The notes beneath the pieces are model-generated. The model was given only the letters and a program-made list of their open reading frames with translations, was not told the origin of the DNA and did no database searches. From assembly GCA_016647705.1 (NCBI GenBank), contig CM028326.1, forward strand, positions 17,485,901 through 17,549,900: 64,000 bases of DNA. Reading direction: 5' to 3'. The first letter of the stretch is position 1. Each line of letters opens with the position of its first letter. The stretch is from Eucommia ulmoides (Eukaryota; Streptophyta; Magnoliopsida; Garryales; Eucommiaceae). Both the position numbers and the translations under genes were made by a program. Shown here piece by piece: positions 1 to 11,209 of the stretch.

Positions 1-319
1 CTACTAGTCTCTCTTTAATACCAGTATAGGATGTCTTGGACCTCTCTTTATCCCAAAAATTAGCTCAATCTCACAATCAGTTATGTCCTGACCACCAACC
101 CCTCATGGGATAAACCCAATAGTGATGAAGAACAAATTGCAGCCGAACGGAGCATAATCAAGAACAAATTGCAGGCATCAAAATTCGAGCACAGCAGAAG
201 TAGTGACACATCCAAATTGAACAGAGGAGCATTAATTTTGAGAGACAAAAACAAAATGTTTCTTCACAAAAACAAGAAAGAAGAACGAACGCAAGTGAAG
301 GAAAGAGCAGAGAAATTAC

Positions 320-382
320 CTCATCCACCACGAAAATTTCTTCACCATTGACGTCCACTTCAAGATAGCAAGAGACGCCCAT
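320..382 (-). CDS. First coding exon of an NPH3-type BTB/POZ protein (partial gene)
   Basis: The exon starts at ATG (382) and ends in GAG just before a good GTAATT donor (319-314). It encodes 21 residues, including CYLEVDVNGEEIFVVDE. This short start followed at once by an intron is how I remember the NPH3-family BTB proteins related to Arabidopsis At3g22104, in which the BTB domain opens with LEVDVNGEE-F-VD. These proteins act as plasma-membrane-associated or cullin-3-linked adaptors in phototropism and auxin signalling; the role here is inferred from family only. An in-frame upstream ATG at 412 would add 10 residues, but the family start favours 382. Positions 1-319 are intron with no second exon that I can read, so the gene leaves the window to the left. 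The family call rests on one short exon. Confidence 0.55.
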
Positions 383-1030
383 GACCCAAATAGAAAAATA
401 CCCAAAACCCACCTCAAATTAAGACTCTTCTTGGAAATCGGCTCAGAAAAACAGAGAGATTTTTTGAAAACCCAACTGACATTGAGATATGAAGAGACCA
501 AATGGTGACTCAGAAGATATTCTGAGATGGGAGAAGGGACAAACGCAAGGAGTTGCCCTGTTTTTTACAAATGCCTTGGTCAATTGGTAAAGAAGCTATG
601 TGGTTCTCAACTGGGTAGAGAGAGAGAGAGAGAGAAGGGGTGGGAGGGTGTATAAAGGACAGATAAAACACATAGACATATGCATAGAATAATAGTGTAA
701 AAACAAAGAGAGATCAGAGGTCAGAGAAGCATAGAATAGAGTAGGTAGAGTAAGATAACAGGAGTTGTTGTGTGCCCACTAATCTCTCTCTGACATTCCA
801 GCAAAAAAGATATAAAATTAAAAGATTCAACCCTAAAAGATATTAAAATCGTGAAATCAAGCTTAAGCTAGAAGCTTTTTTCGTCGTCCTCTGCTTTGAT
901 TCTCCCTTGACCTCTCTTATCCCATTACCAGCGCGGCAAAGTTTCCGTACCATAGGCTACCCAGCATCCCCCATTAATTTTCTCTGTTCTCTCCCTCACC
1001 CTCTCTCTCGCAATCTACCAATGGTGTGAG
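383..1030 (-). promoter_or_regulatory. Upstream region of the NPH3-type gene with a GA/CT microsatellite
   Basis: This is non-coding DNA upstream of the ATG at 382. It holds a short (AG)n run at about 617-636, read as CT-rich on the gene strand, which is common in plant leaders and core promoters. A further pyrimidine-rich stretch lies at 980-1015. I cannot place a TATA box with confidence. Confidence 0.35.
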
Positions 1031-1492
1031 TTGATTGTAATGACCATGTTGCCCATGTCCGATTCCGAATTTTTGCCCTTATTTAAAAATAAAATAAAAT
1101 ATATATATATATATATATATTCTTTTGTCGTTTTATTATTACCCTTTAGCAACTTTAAATATGGGAAAAATTATATTTTTTCATCCCTAAAATATATTAT
1201 GGGTGTCTATGTGAATCCTGAGATTTTCGAAATGGTACATTTGATCACCTAAGTTTCAGATTTATTTCAATCCGGTAAAATTGAAATATATTGTGCTTAC
1301 CACGTGGTCTTATAATGGGTATATATATTTTTTATTTCATCATTCCATTAAACATAAGACGTTTTCCGCTAACAACTATTTAGACTTCTTTCTCTCATAT
1401 TTTTCAGATGTTACTGAACACAACTCATTTCCCATTTAAAATCATTAATAAGACTTTTAATTTTTTAGGATTAAAACAAATCTAAAATTTGA
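1031..1492. other. AT-rich intergenic DNA with a (AT)n run
   Basis: No gene seen. A pure AT dinucleotide run lies at about 1099-1121. The short plus-strand reading frame across it is low-complexity and has no recognisable domain. Confidence 0.5.
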
Positions 1493-1938
1493 GGCCCCGT
1501 TTGGTTACTATTTTTGTTCCCTAATTTCTTTCCACTTTCAATTTTGGGATTAATATACAGTAACGCGTTTGGTGAGCACGATTTTATTCTAAATTTTTTT
1601 TTATAGTATTTCATGAATTCTTTAAGAATCTAAGAAAATAATAATAAGTTTTACTTGCTCCCATAAAACTCTTCCACCATCACCCCATGAGCCACAACCA
1701 CCTGTCAGCTCACCACCTCACTACCCAACATACATTTAAAAGGCAAAAAAAAAAAAAAACCAAATGTTCAACCAAACATATTTCTTGTTTGTTGTTCTCA
1801 TAACTTAAGATAAAATATTTCAAGACAATGGTCTTTACCAAACATATTTTTATTCACTATTCCAAAGTAAAAATAGAATTTTCATTCCAGTTCATTGGAA
1901 ATAGAAACAGAAAAGGGGATACACAAACCAAACGCCAC
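1493..1938 (+). mobile_element. hAT-like MITE, copy 1 of 3
   Basis: A 446-bp non-coding element with imperfect terminal inverted repeats. The left end reads GGCCCCGTTTGGTTACT and the inverted right end reads GGTGGCGTTTGGTTTGT. The flanks CTAAAATT and CTAGAAAAT are similar but are not a clean 8-bp target duplication. Internal landmarks include 'atttcatgaattctttaaga', 'cataaaactcttccaccatc', 'atatttcttgtttgttgttc' and 'tttccatt'. They recur in the same order at 37784-38166 and 47141-47455, so the three form one family. It has no coding capacity, so it would depend on a transposase supplied in trans. Confidence 0.65.
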
Positions 1939-2911
1939 CTAGAAAATCGCAGGGGGCACATAGATACCCACGCATACTTTAGGATCTGAAAATGTAATTT
2001 TCTCTTAAATATGAGCAATTAATTGTAGGGTTTGGATTCCTCTAATTGGTTTGGTCCCACTGAAAGATAGGCTTCTTTACTCGGACAATTGATGGTGTTT
2101 GAGTGTTTGTTGCCCTTTTTATGCTTCGTCTTAGTACAACAATAGAAGGTGAAACAAAAGAGAGATCATATCAAACTCTCAAGGCAAATATTTTTTTCCC
2201 CATTACTTTTGCGTTTGAATTATTATTTTTAATAAATTAATTTCATATCTTTTTTAAACTATACTTTTAATCCTTTAATTTATATTTTATTTTAATTGAT
2301 TATAACTAAAAATAGTAATTAATGTTATGGAGTGAACCACTTCCATCGCCGTCATCTGTTACCACCATCTTTGTAATTAAAATTATTTATAAAAAGAATA
2401 TTACTTTAGTGATTATTTAATTATTAATTAATTAGATTTAAGCCCTAATATCAAACAGGGGTAGGTTTGATATAATTTGGAAATGAGAGGAAACATTGCT
2501 TGGTTCTCTGATCTATTTGACCATACGATGAGGGTGCGTGAAAGATGTGATGTTTACCATCATTATCCAATTATATCTATCCGATATTAAAAGCAGAGAA
2601 TGGGAAGAGGGGAAAGGCAACGCCGGAATCGAACGACGTCGTATGGTCTTGATTAGTTCTTTTCCTCCCATGTTTAAAACTCACTTTTTGTGCTTTGTAT
2701 AATCCTTTGTAACTAAAAATATGTTACTTTTTGTTTTTGTAGATAAAGGATTAGAACACAAAACAACATGCAGAGAAACAGGAAAAAAAAAACAAAAAAG
2801 AAAAAACGAAGGCCTAGTGCCTTTCAAAAGAAGCTCCAATCATGTCCAGTAGAATGCGGTTTGCGTGTTATGTTACTAGAAGGCATATCAAGAAATATAA
2901 AATTTGTTCAG
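1939..2911. other. Intergenic region, nothing recognised
   Basis: AT-rich DNA with no long reading frame and no transposon ends that I can identify. A purine-rich stretch lies at 2766-2810. The segment separates MITE copy 1 from the 3' end of LINE A. Confidence 0.5.
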
Positions 2912-4255
2912 AGGTAGTTTTCTTTTTTACCAAATCCCATATTGATAAGCTTCTCGAAGAGCATGTTGGATAGTTAATTTAATAGAGGTCAAGAGTGCTT
3001 TGCAATCATCCACCAGGACTTTGTAAGGGAGCTCAAAGGGGCAGGTCTCATTAATAAGCCTTAGAGCAAGAACTGAGTCTCTTTCAATTATCGCTTCTTG
3101 AATATTCATGTCGACAAGGAGACTGAGGCCTTTGAAGATTCCCGAGAGTTCCACTTCTAGGCACGTGCATTTAGGAAGGAGTCCACATAAACCCCAAATC
3201 TAGGTTCCAGTCGCATCTCTAAGAAGGCATCCAAAGCCTCCCTTGCCCAGGTTACCCTTGGAGCTACTATACAAATTGAGTGTAAAGGTACCTGCAAGAG
3301 GGAAAATCCAAGAGTTGAATCAAGGTAGGATACCCACTTGAGGGATTGTATGCTTGGGAAACCATTTAACCATAGTTTGAGAAAAGGAGAAAATTTGTTC
3401 AAGGTAGTGTTTATATGTTTTCCCTTAGCATTAATAGATTCGGTATTCATGTCCTTCCAAATATGCTAGAGAATCGAGATAATTAGATAAGGTTTGAAAG
3501 CAAATGAACAAAAAAAACTTTCTTTAAGATTGGGCCCAATCCAATCCTCAAGGGACCCTGCATGAAAAGAAATAACATCCTAAACATGCAAAATGAAATT
3601 CCAAACTGCCCCGGACTTGGGACAATTTTTAAACATATGTTCAATATAATCCGGAGGGAAGGGGCGACGAGCACAACCCACGAACGTATTGGAACCCCAA
3701 CTTGCCTCAAGCTATTGGTAAGAATTCTTCCCTTAAAGAGATGCCATATAAAGTTTTTGTTTTTCTTCGGAACACAGAGTTTTCAAATCCAAGGCCAAGG
3801 CATGGGGGTTAAATTGTCTAAGTTCTTGAGAAGTTTATAGACCATAGCAATGGAGAATTTTCCATTTTTTGAGTAATCCCAGGAGGGCACATCTTGGGAG
3901 CATGTAAATTGGGGTATATGGATCTAAAGGATAAATCTTTTATTACTAGGGCTAATGGAAGGGTTGATATTAAAAAAGTTCCAAGTCTTATCGATGTCAA
4001 TGAAGGAAGTGAGAGGGATTGGTGGGGAGGGGGCCTGAAGGCTTGCCATAAACGATTCTTTACCAAACCACCAATCATGCTAAAAATCAATGAATCTACT
4101 ATCTCCGAGGGTCCATTTGGTGCCCCGGACAAGGAGGTTTTTTCTTTTAGCGATACCCGTCTAAATAGGGGAGGCACCCTTCAGAATGGGCCAAAGTCTC
4201 GCATTCGGGGGAATTTTATACGTCTTAGTAAGCACTTTAGTCCAAAAGGAGTCGA
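2912..4255 (-). pseudogene. LINE A, 3' part: RVT zinc-finger and RNase H region, degraded
   Basis: Read on the minus strand this is the downstream part of a plant L1-type non-LTR retrotransposon ORF2. From 4255 leftward I see a segment after the RT (around 'FWTKVLTKTYKI' and 'GGLVKNRLWQAF'), then the zinc-finger-like stretch around 3700-3560 ('KNCPKSGAVWNFILHV' in a shifted frame), then a C-terminal RNase H domain at 3220-2927 ('ELSGIFKGLSLLVDMNIQ', 'AIIERDSVLALRLINE'). Frameshifts and stops separate the pieces, so it is dead. An A-rich tail on the minus strand (T-rich on the plus strand, 2914-2927) marks the 3' end. The upstream RT part lies at 26751-27118, about 22.5 kb away; the two halves are separated by the copia element. 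Confidence 0.8.
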
Positions 4256-4454
4256 GATTATAATAATTGAGAGACATTGTATTGAGATAACATGAGAGAA
4301 TTGTATTGATATATGGGAAAGATAATATTATATTGATATACAAAGGATCTATATATAAAAGGTGACTAAGGTAACCCTGATAGGGTTAGGGTTTGGTTTT
4401 CCTAGTGGGACTAGGGTTTGACATAGTGAGTCAAGCCATATACATATATTAACA
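4256..4454 (-). repeat. Ty1/copia 3' LTR (left LTR of the nested copia element)
   Basis: A 199-bp LTR matching the copy at 26557-26750 along its length: 'aataattgagagaca', 'catgagagaattgtattgat', 'attgatatacaaagg', 'gtttggttttcctagt' and 'gggtttgacatagt' all occur in the same order. The inner end keeps TTAACA. The outer end has decayed (GATTAT against TGTTAG in the other LTR). A polypurine tract lies just inside at 4455-4463, read GAGGGGGGG on the minus strand, as expected next to a 3' LTR. No clean 5-bp target duplication remains. Confidence 0.85.
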
Positions 4455-4835
4455 CCCCCCCTCAAACTCAAGGCCGTAAATTCGACATTAACTTGAGTTC
4501 GAAAATCATAATAGCGTCCTGGTGGATGATCCGTAATGAAAATATTTGTTATTTGATCTGCTAAACTGATGGATTGAAGAAGAACAATATTCAGGAGAAT
4601 GTTGTGACGGATGAAGTGACAATTAGTCTCGATGTGTTTTGTACGCGTATGAAAAACGTCATTATGGGGATCTAAATAATACTCCGATTATCACAGTGTA
4701 GAATAATAGCAGTGGGAGAGGAGACTCTCATGCCATTAAGGAGCTAGCAGAGCCATAATAGTTCTCGTGTTGTATCTACGATGGCATAGTATTTAGCTTC
4801 AGTGCTGGAGCAGGCAACCACTATTTGTTTTTTAC
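4455..4835 (-). pseudogene. Ty1/copia polyprotein, RNase H C-terminal remnant
   Basis: Translated on the minus strand from 4830 down, this reads as the C-terminus of a copia pol: VACSSTEAKYYAI, then an 'ELLWLC..LLNGM' helix, an 'ILHCDNRS' motif with the catalytic Asp, a 'FIRVQNTSRLIVT' stretch and an 'IHQDAIMIFELKLM' tail. These match the usual copia RNase H order (SSAEAEYRA, ELLWL, CDN-SA, RTKHIEIDCH, HDLVSKL) but carry stop codons. The upstream RT and integrase are missing; the sequence jumps at 4836 into a hAT end. Confidence 0.85.
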
Positions 4836-4995
4836 TAGGGTGTGCACGGGTCGGGTGGGGGAAAATTTTGGAAAACCCGACACCCGACCCGATATGTTTC
4901 GGGTGAGAAATATCTCATCCAATTTCGATCGATTGATAAGAGTAATCCAAAGGAGGTCGGGTTTATTGGACACCGGGCGGGTTCGGGTTGATTAA
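4836..4995 (+). mobile_element. Terminal fragment of a hAT transposon inside the copia element
   Basis: It starts TAGGGTGTGCACGGGTCGGG, a typical plant hAT end, followed by repeated CCCGAC/GTCGGG subterminal motifs over 160 bp. It resembles the ends of the complete hAT at 11210-14584 (TAGGGGTGTAAG with ACCCG subterminal repeats) but is a separate insertion. Only one end is present; the sequence then switches directly into the 3' part of an Athila LTR. The rest was probably removed by the deletion that also took the copia RT and integrase. Confidence 0.65.
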
Positions 4996-5186
4996 TTCGA
5001 TTTGTTTTATTATTTTGGATATCATTTAAATCGTCGATAGTCTAGATAAAATTGAGTTATTCTAATGTTGGTACTTAGTTTTTTCTAATTGCAACCCTAG
5101 AGGACGATAGTAGATCTTCAAATCCCTTTATTATTTGTTCGATCTCATGCACTTGCGAGTACACATACAACATTATTTTCGCAACA
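4996..5186 (+). repeat. Athila 5' LTR, 3'-terminal 191 bp only
   Basis: Matches the last ~190 bp of the 3' LTR (20919-21109): 'tgttttattattttggata', 'gatagtctagataaaattga', 'cttagttttttc' and 'gtgcacttgcgagta' all recur. The upstream ~1.15 kb of this LTR is missing and is replaced by the hAT fragment, so this LTR is truncated. Confidence 0.85.
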
Positions 5187-5191
5187 AGTTT

Positions 5192-5210
5192 TTGGCGCCG
5201 TTACCAGGGA
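5192..5210 (+). promoter_or_regulatory. Athila primer-binding site
   Basis: TTGGCGCCGTTACCAGGGA lies 5 bp inside the LTR end. It is complementary to a tRNA 3' end in the way known for Athila elements and would prime minus-strand DNA synthesis. Confidence 0.8.
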
Positions 5211-5320
5211 TTCAAAGTTAGAAATTAAGTTGATATTACTATCAAGTAACTCAATCTTAATTTAGACATTTATTTATTTATTGTTTGATCTTTTTCTTTG
5301 GTTGTGGTGGTTGACAGTGT

Positions 5321-6906
5321 ATGCGACAAAGCCATAGCTTGGAAGTTCTTCCTCTTGATCCAGAAATTGAACGCACGCTAAGGAGACTGAGGAGAGAAAT
5401 GAGAAACCAAGTTCTAAAAATGGCAACAATGGTAATGACCATCCACCACAGCAACCGCCGATACCTGAAGCGCTACCACAACAAAAACAAAAGGTATTTC
5501 AGGATTATTTTAGACCTATTGTGAATGATAATTACTTGGGACTTCGAAAGCAACCAATCCATGCCAACAATTTTGAGTTGAAACCCGCCCTGATCAACAT
5601 GATTTAACAAAACCAATATGGTGAAAATCTACATGAAGATCCCAATATCCATTTGGTGACTTTCTTGGAGATATACGACACCGTGAATATTAACGGAGTC
5701 TCGAAGGATATCATTTGGCTAAAGTTATTCCCATTCTCTCTTCGAGACCGAGCTAGAGGTTGGTTCCAATCTGTACAAACGCAGAGTATCTTTACTTGAG
5801 AGTAACTAGCTCAGAAGTTTCTCACTAAGTTCTTTCTTCCATCGAAGACTTCACAATTGAGAGGTGAAATCGCTTAATTTTTACCAAAAGGATTATGAGC
5901 CACTCTTTAAGGCATGGGAGCGGGTTAAGGACTTATTGAGAAGATGCCCCCAACACGGGTATCAAAATTGGTTTCAAACCCAACTCTTCTACAACGAGTT
6001 GGACGGACAAACTAGAACGATCGTGGATGTCGCATCCGAGGGGTTCTCTGTTATCTAAAACTCATGAAGAAGCTCAAGCGTTGTTGGAGAAGATGACTGC
6101 CAATAATTTTCAATGGCCCAATGAGCACAATATGGGATGAAAAGTAGCAAGTATTCATGAGGTTGATCTCATAACTAACCTTGTCGGCCCAAGTTTCAAT
6201 GCTCACGAAACAACTTGCAGCCTTCATTACCAAGGATGCCTCATCAAGTAGAGAGATGGAGAATATAGCTAGTGTTTTCCTACCAGGGAATGATAATAAA
6301 TTTGAGGAATTTCATTTCATCAACAACCGTACCTACACCTTTAGGCCTGCTAATAAAATCCCAACTCATTATCATCCTTCAATTTGGAACCACGAATTTT
6401 TTTCTTACACAACTACCCATAATGCCCTGCGATCTCCTCCTAGGTATTATTCGCAATCACAGGGTTTTCCTCTGCAACAACCAAGTCGTCATTCGCAACA
6501 ATAGGTGGACAAGAATAAGCCACTATTGGAAGACATGTTTAATGCATTCATGAGAGAAACTCAGAATATCATGAGAGAAATGCATAATTGTCTCCATAAA
6601 CATAAGTCTCGTCTTGACAATATTGAGACTACCTATACTAATACCAACACGACCATGAAGTCCCTCGAGATGCAAATCGATCAACTTGCGAGTGCCATCA
6701 AAGGGCAACCTTCGAAAAAGTTCCCAAGTGATACGGAAACTAACACAAGGGATTGCAAAGCTATCACTTTGAGAAGCAAAAAGTTCCCAAGGCAACTCCG
6801 GGTTCCATCTCATTCTTGGACAACCCTCCCATTATCACTCCTCCATAACCGTACCCACAATGGTTTTAGAAGAAAATATTGGATAATCAATTTACTAAGT
6901 TTCTAG
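5321..6906 (+). pseudogene. Athila gag remnant
   Basis: The coding sequence starts near ATG 5321 (MRQSHSLEVLPLDPEIERTL). It continues in shifting frames through the capsid-type segment 'NIHLVTFLEIYDTVNINGV' and 'LFPFSLRDRARGWFQS' (5640-5780), then 'YEPLFKAWERVKDLLRRC' (5870-5950) and 'TIVDVASEGF'. Downstream are a low-complexity Gln/Asn/Tyr-rich stretch (6270-6500) and a coiled-coil-like segment with 'LEMQIDQLASAIKGQPSKKF' (6655-6720). At least four stops or frameshifts break it (for example after 5521, 6055, 6501 and 6904). In the family this region makes the virus-like particle capsid. Confidence 0.85.
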
Positions 6907-6998
6907 AGATTTAAAAAAAAAAAAAAAATCACATCAACATTCCTTTTGTAGATGCATTAGAGCAAATACCCAATTATGGGAAATTTTTTAAGGACATC

Positions 6999-7874
6999 AT
7001 GGCCAAGAAGAAAAAGTTGGAGGAATACGAAACCGTCAAGCTCATGGAAGAATGTAGTGCAATTCTTCAATGTAAATTACCGCAAAAACTGAAGGATCCC
7101 AGAAACTTCACCATCCCATGCACTATTGGGAGTTCTCACTTTGAGAAGGCATTATACGACCTTGGTTCTAGAATCAATCTTATGCCTTCATCCATTTTTC
7201 GGAAGTTAGAGCTTAGAGAAGTGAAGTCCACTACTATTTCTTTGCAAATGGCGAATCGTTCTCTAACTTATCCAAAGGGCGTTATTGAAGATGTACTAGT
7301 GAAGGTTGATAAATTTATTTTTCCAATTGATTTTGTTGTGTTGGACATGGAAGAAGACCGTGAAATTCCTATTATTCTGGGGAGGCCTTTTCTCACAACC
7401 GGGAAGGCGTTGATTGATGTGCATAATGGGAATCTAACTTTAAGAGTCAATGAAGAGGAAGTGAAGTTCAACATCTTCAAAACCATGAAGTTTCCAGAAG
7501 AAAGCTCAACCTGTAATCGAGTAGAGGTGGTAGATTCGTGTGTTAAAGAGTTCATTCGAGAGATTATGCATCATGATCCTTTGGAGTATAGTCTCACAAA
7601 TTCCCTATCTATGGTAGATTTTGGTGAGGAGTGATACACCAAGAAAGAAAGTGTTGTGGATTGTATTCTAGCTCTCGAAATTTTACCTAGTGAAACGGTT
7701 AATGTGGTTCAAGTGGATACTCTTGATGGGGATGAGAGTTCATCCAACTCCTCAAATTCACCTCAAGGTGGGTTGGTTCTCAAGCAATTACCCGAGCACC
7801 TTCGTAATGCCTTTTTGGGGGCGAACTCTACCAATCCAGTGATCATTTCGTCATCATTGAGTCAAGAAGAATAA
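6999..7874 (+). pseudogene. Athila aspartic protease region
   Basis: Two open segments (6999-7634 and 7656-7874) are separated by an in-frame stop. The first keeps a retropepsin-like fold pattern: the active-site strand ALYDLGSRINLMPSS (about residues 51-65) and the C-terminal strand 'EIPIILGRPFLTTGKALID' followed by 'GNLTLRVNEEEVKFN'. In Athila the usual motif is DLGASINLMP; here SR replaces AS. This is the longest surviving open frame of the element (211 aa). It would cut the Gag-Pol precursor in an intact copy. Confidence 0.85.
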
Positions 7875-8012
7875 AATAAGTTACTCCTTATCTTGAAGGA
7901 GCACAAATCCGCGTTTGCTTGCTCTATTTTCGACATGAAAGGGATAAGCCCAACCATTTGTATGTACAAAATTCTTATAAAAGACTCTTATAAGCCCTCA
8001 ATTGAGCATCAT

Positions 8013-8970
8013 TGAAGGTTGATGGCCCAATGAGCTACCCAAGAAAGGGGTGAATTGGATAGTTATAAAAATTGAAACAAATAAATCTTTTAACACTTAA
8101 TTATCAAATAATCAATTTTTTCTAAATCAATTATTATATTCGTTATGCAGTGAATAAGTGTTTAATTCTAGATACATATCCAAACAAAATATAATGAAAG
8201 TAAAGAATGCAGCATACCAAAATATATCCTAGTTCAACAAGTTAGTCTTGCCTAATTCAGTCCCTCGAACTCCATGGAGATTTGCAACCTCTAAACTTTG
8301 ATTCCTTTACCAAGTAGGAATCAAACCCTTACAATTTTTTTATTTTTTCAGGCTAAGGAAGAACTTTATCTTTTTACCAAGTTAAAGACTAACCTAATTC
8401 TATTATAGGAAGAATCAAAACCTAATCCTTTTACAGGCTAAAGATCAAACATAATCCTTTTAAGAGGGTAAAGATCAAACCTTACAACTCTCACAAGTAT
8501 CATTTTCATAGGTAAGGATGGAACATTCACAATTCACTCAATTCAATTCAGGAAGAATCAACACCTAGTTCTTTTCAAGGGAAATGAATAACATAGCCTT
8601 TTTATATTTAGGACAAAGATCAAACCCTAACATTTTTTCATAGAAAAAAAAATAAAACCTAACTACCCTTACTAGACACCGGCTCAACTATGTCTAATCC
8701 GCTCAAACTCACAAATAAAGAAAAATAATAATTTCTTCCCACAATGAGTTTCTACCACCTCAATACAGATGTATTCGATTAATGTCCAAAAATTTACTAT
8801 GTGGTAAATACAATATGAGACAAATTAATATTTGATTTATAAATAAATGTGGGTAGCATAAATTAAACCACGTAATAAGATAATCACACAAAATAGTTTT
8901 AATTTTTTTTTTCTTTTTTTCAGACTTTTAGATTTGAAAATGATTTTTCTAATGATCTTAACACCAAGTA

Positions 8971-9011
<41 letters not shown>

Positions 9012-10090
9012 TAATAATAATAATAATAATACAAAATCAAAATAAAGAACAATAATTTGTAAAGATCTCACCGAGAAAATACCGAAGAATGAAAACAAAA
9101 TCGCAAGATAGCACAAGTCTGTGACTCTAAAGCAATCAACGCTTTTGATCAAGAACTTAGCACAAAATCTCTCTTGAAAATCTCAGCAAAATAATAACTC
9201 TTAGAAAAGCGTAGGAATTGATGTTCTTGATGTTAATTTATCTCAATCTCACAGATCTAAATATATAGACCAATATCAAGCCCTCCAACGACTACTTTTC
9301 AAAAGATATGACTCTAAAAGACACTCTTAGATCCCATATAGGAATCTCATTCAATTTTGGGATAATCCACTTAAAAATATCTTTTAAAACTCTCAAATAA
9401 GTCCATGAAATATTTCTCAATTAACAATCATAAAGATATGGATTATTTAACTATTTAAATTGAGAGAATCATTAAGTATGTGCACCAAATCAGTAGGGAT
9501 ATAAAATATATGTACCATATCTTTTATAAAATCAAATCCCCCAAAATTCTCCCTTGGAATCATAAAAAAACAGCTAGCTTTTGACCGAATGACCAAGTTC
9601 CTTGAAATCTCAACCGAAACAATTGATTGACCGATTCTTGGCATTCAGTTGACTGATTGATACAACGTTAAAACTAGGCCAAATAAAAATGTCAGTCGGT
9701 TGACCGATACCCCTCCGGTTGGTTGACCGATTGATGCAGAGAGTTTATCTGCCAAACCTTCCACCCAGTCAGTTAACCGATTGCTCTACAATCAGTTTAC
9801 TAACTGTTTCAGAGACTTCACCTTCCAAATCCGTAAGCCCATTTGGTTGACCGATCGATGTAGGGACTACTTATTTTGTTCCGAAAACCTCACTGTTTAA
9901 AATGGTTGACCGATCCCTTTTACCTATTGATGTTGGGTGATCATTTCCTTTACCAATTCAGCTCCAAAACTTACTATTTGATTCAGTTAACCAATACAAT
10001 TAACATTATGGAACTTTTTTATGAAATACTCAACAAATACATTAGTTGCACCAAAAATATCAATATTTAATTGTTCATCAAAATTTAGCG
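8013..10090. mobile_element. Unclassified ~2.1-kb non-coding insert in Athila pol
   Basis: The pol reading ...KPSIEH stops at about 8012 and resumes with ..RRLNPTMKEVVRAE near 10092, so everything between is an insertion. The ends are similar (ATCATTGAAGG at the left, ATCAACAAAAGG at the right), possibly a diverged target duplication. The insert opens TTGATGGCCCAATGAGCTAC and has a 'ggggtgaattgg' phrase that I associate with LTRs or non-autonomous LTR elements. Its right third carries many 'TTGACCGATTG'-like words. No coding region was found. It could be a solo LTR or a LARD-like element; the class is unsure. Confidence 0.55.
8971..9030. repeat. (AAT)n microsatellite
   Basis: A 60-bp trinucleotide run with one AAC interruption, inside the non-coding insert of the Athila element. 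The Tyr- and Leu-rich reading frames over it on the minus strand are artefacts. Confidence 0.95.
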
Positions 10091-11209
10091 ATCAACAAAA
10101 GGCTTAACCCGACAATGAAAGAAGTTGTTCGAGCTGAAGCCCTCAAACTATTGAATGTCGGGATCATTTATGCAATATTGGATAGTGCATAGGTGAGCCC
10201 CATGCAAGTGGTACCGAGGAAATGAGGGATAACGGTGATTAAAAATGAAAACAATGACCTAATACTCTTTCAGTCTGTCATAGGGTGGAAAGTATGCATT
10301 GATTATTGGAAGTTGAATAAGGCTACAAGGATGGATTATTTTCCCCTTCCGTTTATCGACCAAATGTCAGATCGGTTAGCCGGTTATGACTACTACTATT
10401 CCTTGATGAGTATTCCGGCTACAATCAAATAGCTATTGCATTGGAGGATCAAGAAAAGACCACATTCACATGCCCTCATGGTATGTTCGTTTTTTGAAGA
10501 ATGCCCTTTAGTCTTTATAATGCTCCCGCTATATTTCAAAGGTGCATGATGACCATTTTCTCAGATATGGTTGAGAATACAATGGTAGTCTTCATTGATG
10601 ACTTCTTGGTATTTGGGTTTTCTTTTGATCACTGCCTCCATAACTTGTCACTTGTGTTGGAGAAGAATTTAGTTTTGAACTAGGAGAAATGTCACTTCAC
10701 GGTGCGAAAATGAAATGTTTTAGGCCATCGGGTGTCGTCTAAAGAGATAGAAGTGGATCGAGCAAAGATAGCCATAATCGAGAAGCTTCCTCCGCCAACA
10801 AATGTCAAAGGGATTTGGTGTTTTCTAGGACATGCTGGCTTCTACCAGAGATTTATCAAGAATTTTTCAAAGATTGTGAAGCAGTTGTGCAATTTACTTG
10901 AAAAAGACGCTCCATTTGAATTTGATGATTCTTGTTTGAAGGCTTTTAATACGTTGAAGGAAAAATTAATCTCGACTCCGATTATGATTGCACCCACTTG
11001 GAATGAGCCATTTGAGATTATGTGTGATGTCAGTGACTATGCGGTTAGAGCAGTTTTAGGCCAACGAAATGAGAAAAATTTTCAGGCCATTTATTTTGCA
11101 AGAAAAACTCTTAATGATGTACAAGAGAATTACACGACTACAAAAAAAGAGATGTTTGCGGTGGTCTTCACTTGTGACAAGTTTCGGTCGAACGTTATTG
11201 GGTCTAAGG
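10091..11209 (+). pseudogene. Athila reverse transcriptase and N-terminal RNase H
   Basis: Starts with 'RLNPTMKEVVRAEALKLLN'. It then shows the RT finger and palm order: 'VCIDYWKLNKATRMDYFP', 'PFIDQMSDRLAGYDYYYS', 'MPFSLYNAPAIFQRCMMT', the catalytic motif 'VVFIDDFLVFG' (FIDD in place of YMDD or FMDD) and 'EKCHFTV'. The connection and RNase H start follow: 'IEKLPPPTNVKGIWCFLGH', 'GFYQRFIKNFSKI', 'FEIMCDVSDYAVRAVLGQ'. Stops occur at several points (for example near 10186, 10225, 10430 and 10683). The frame ends in 'CDKFRSNVIGSKV', where the hAT element has inserted; it resumes after 14592. Confidence 0.9.

Noticed and set aside
8837-9152. Tyr- and Leu-rich frames on the minus strand
   Set aside because: Produced entirely by the (AAT)n microsatellite.
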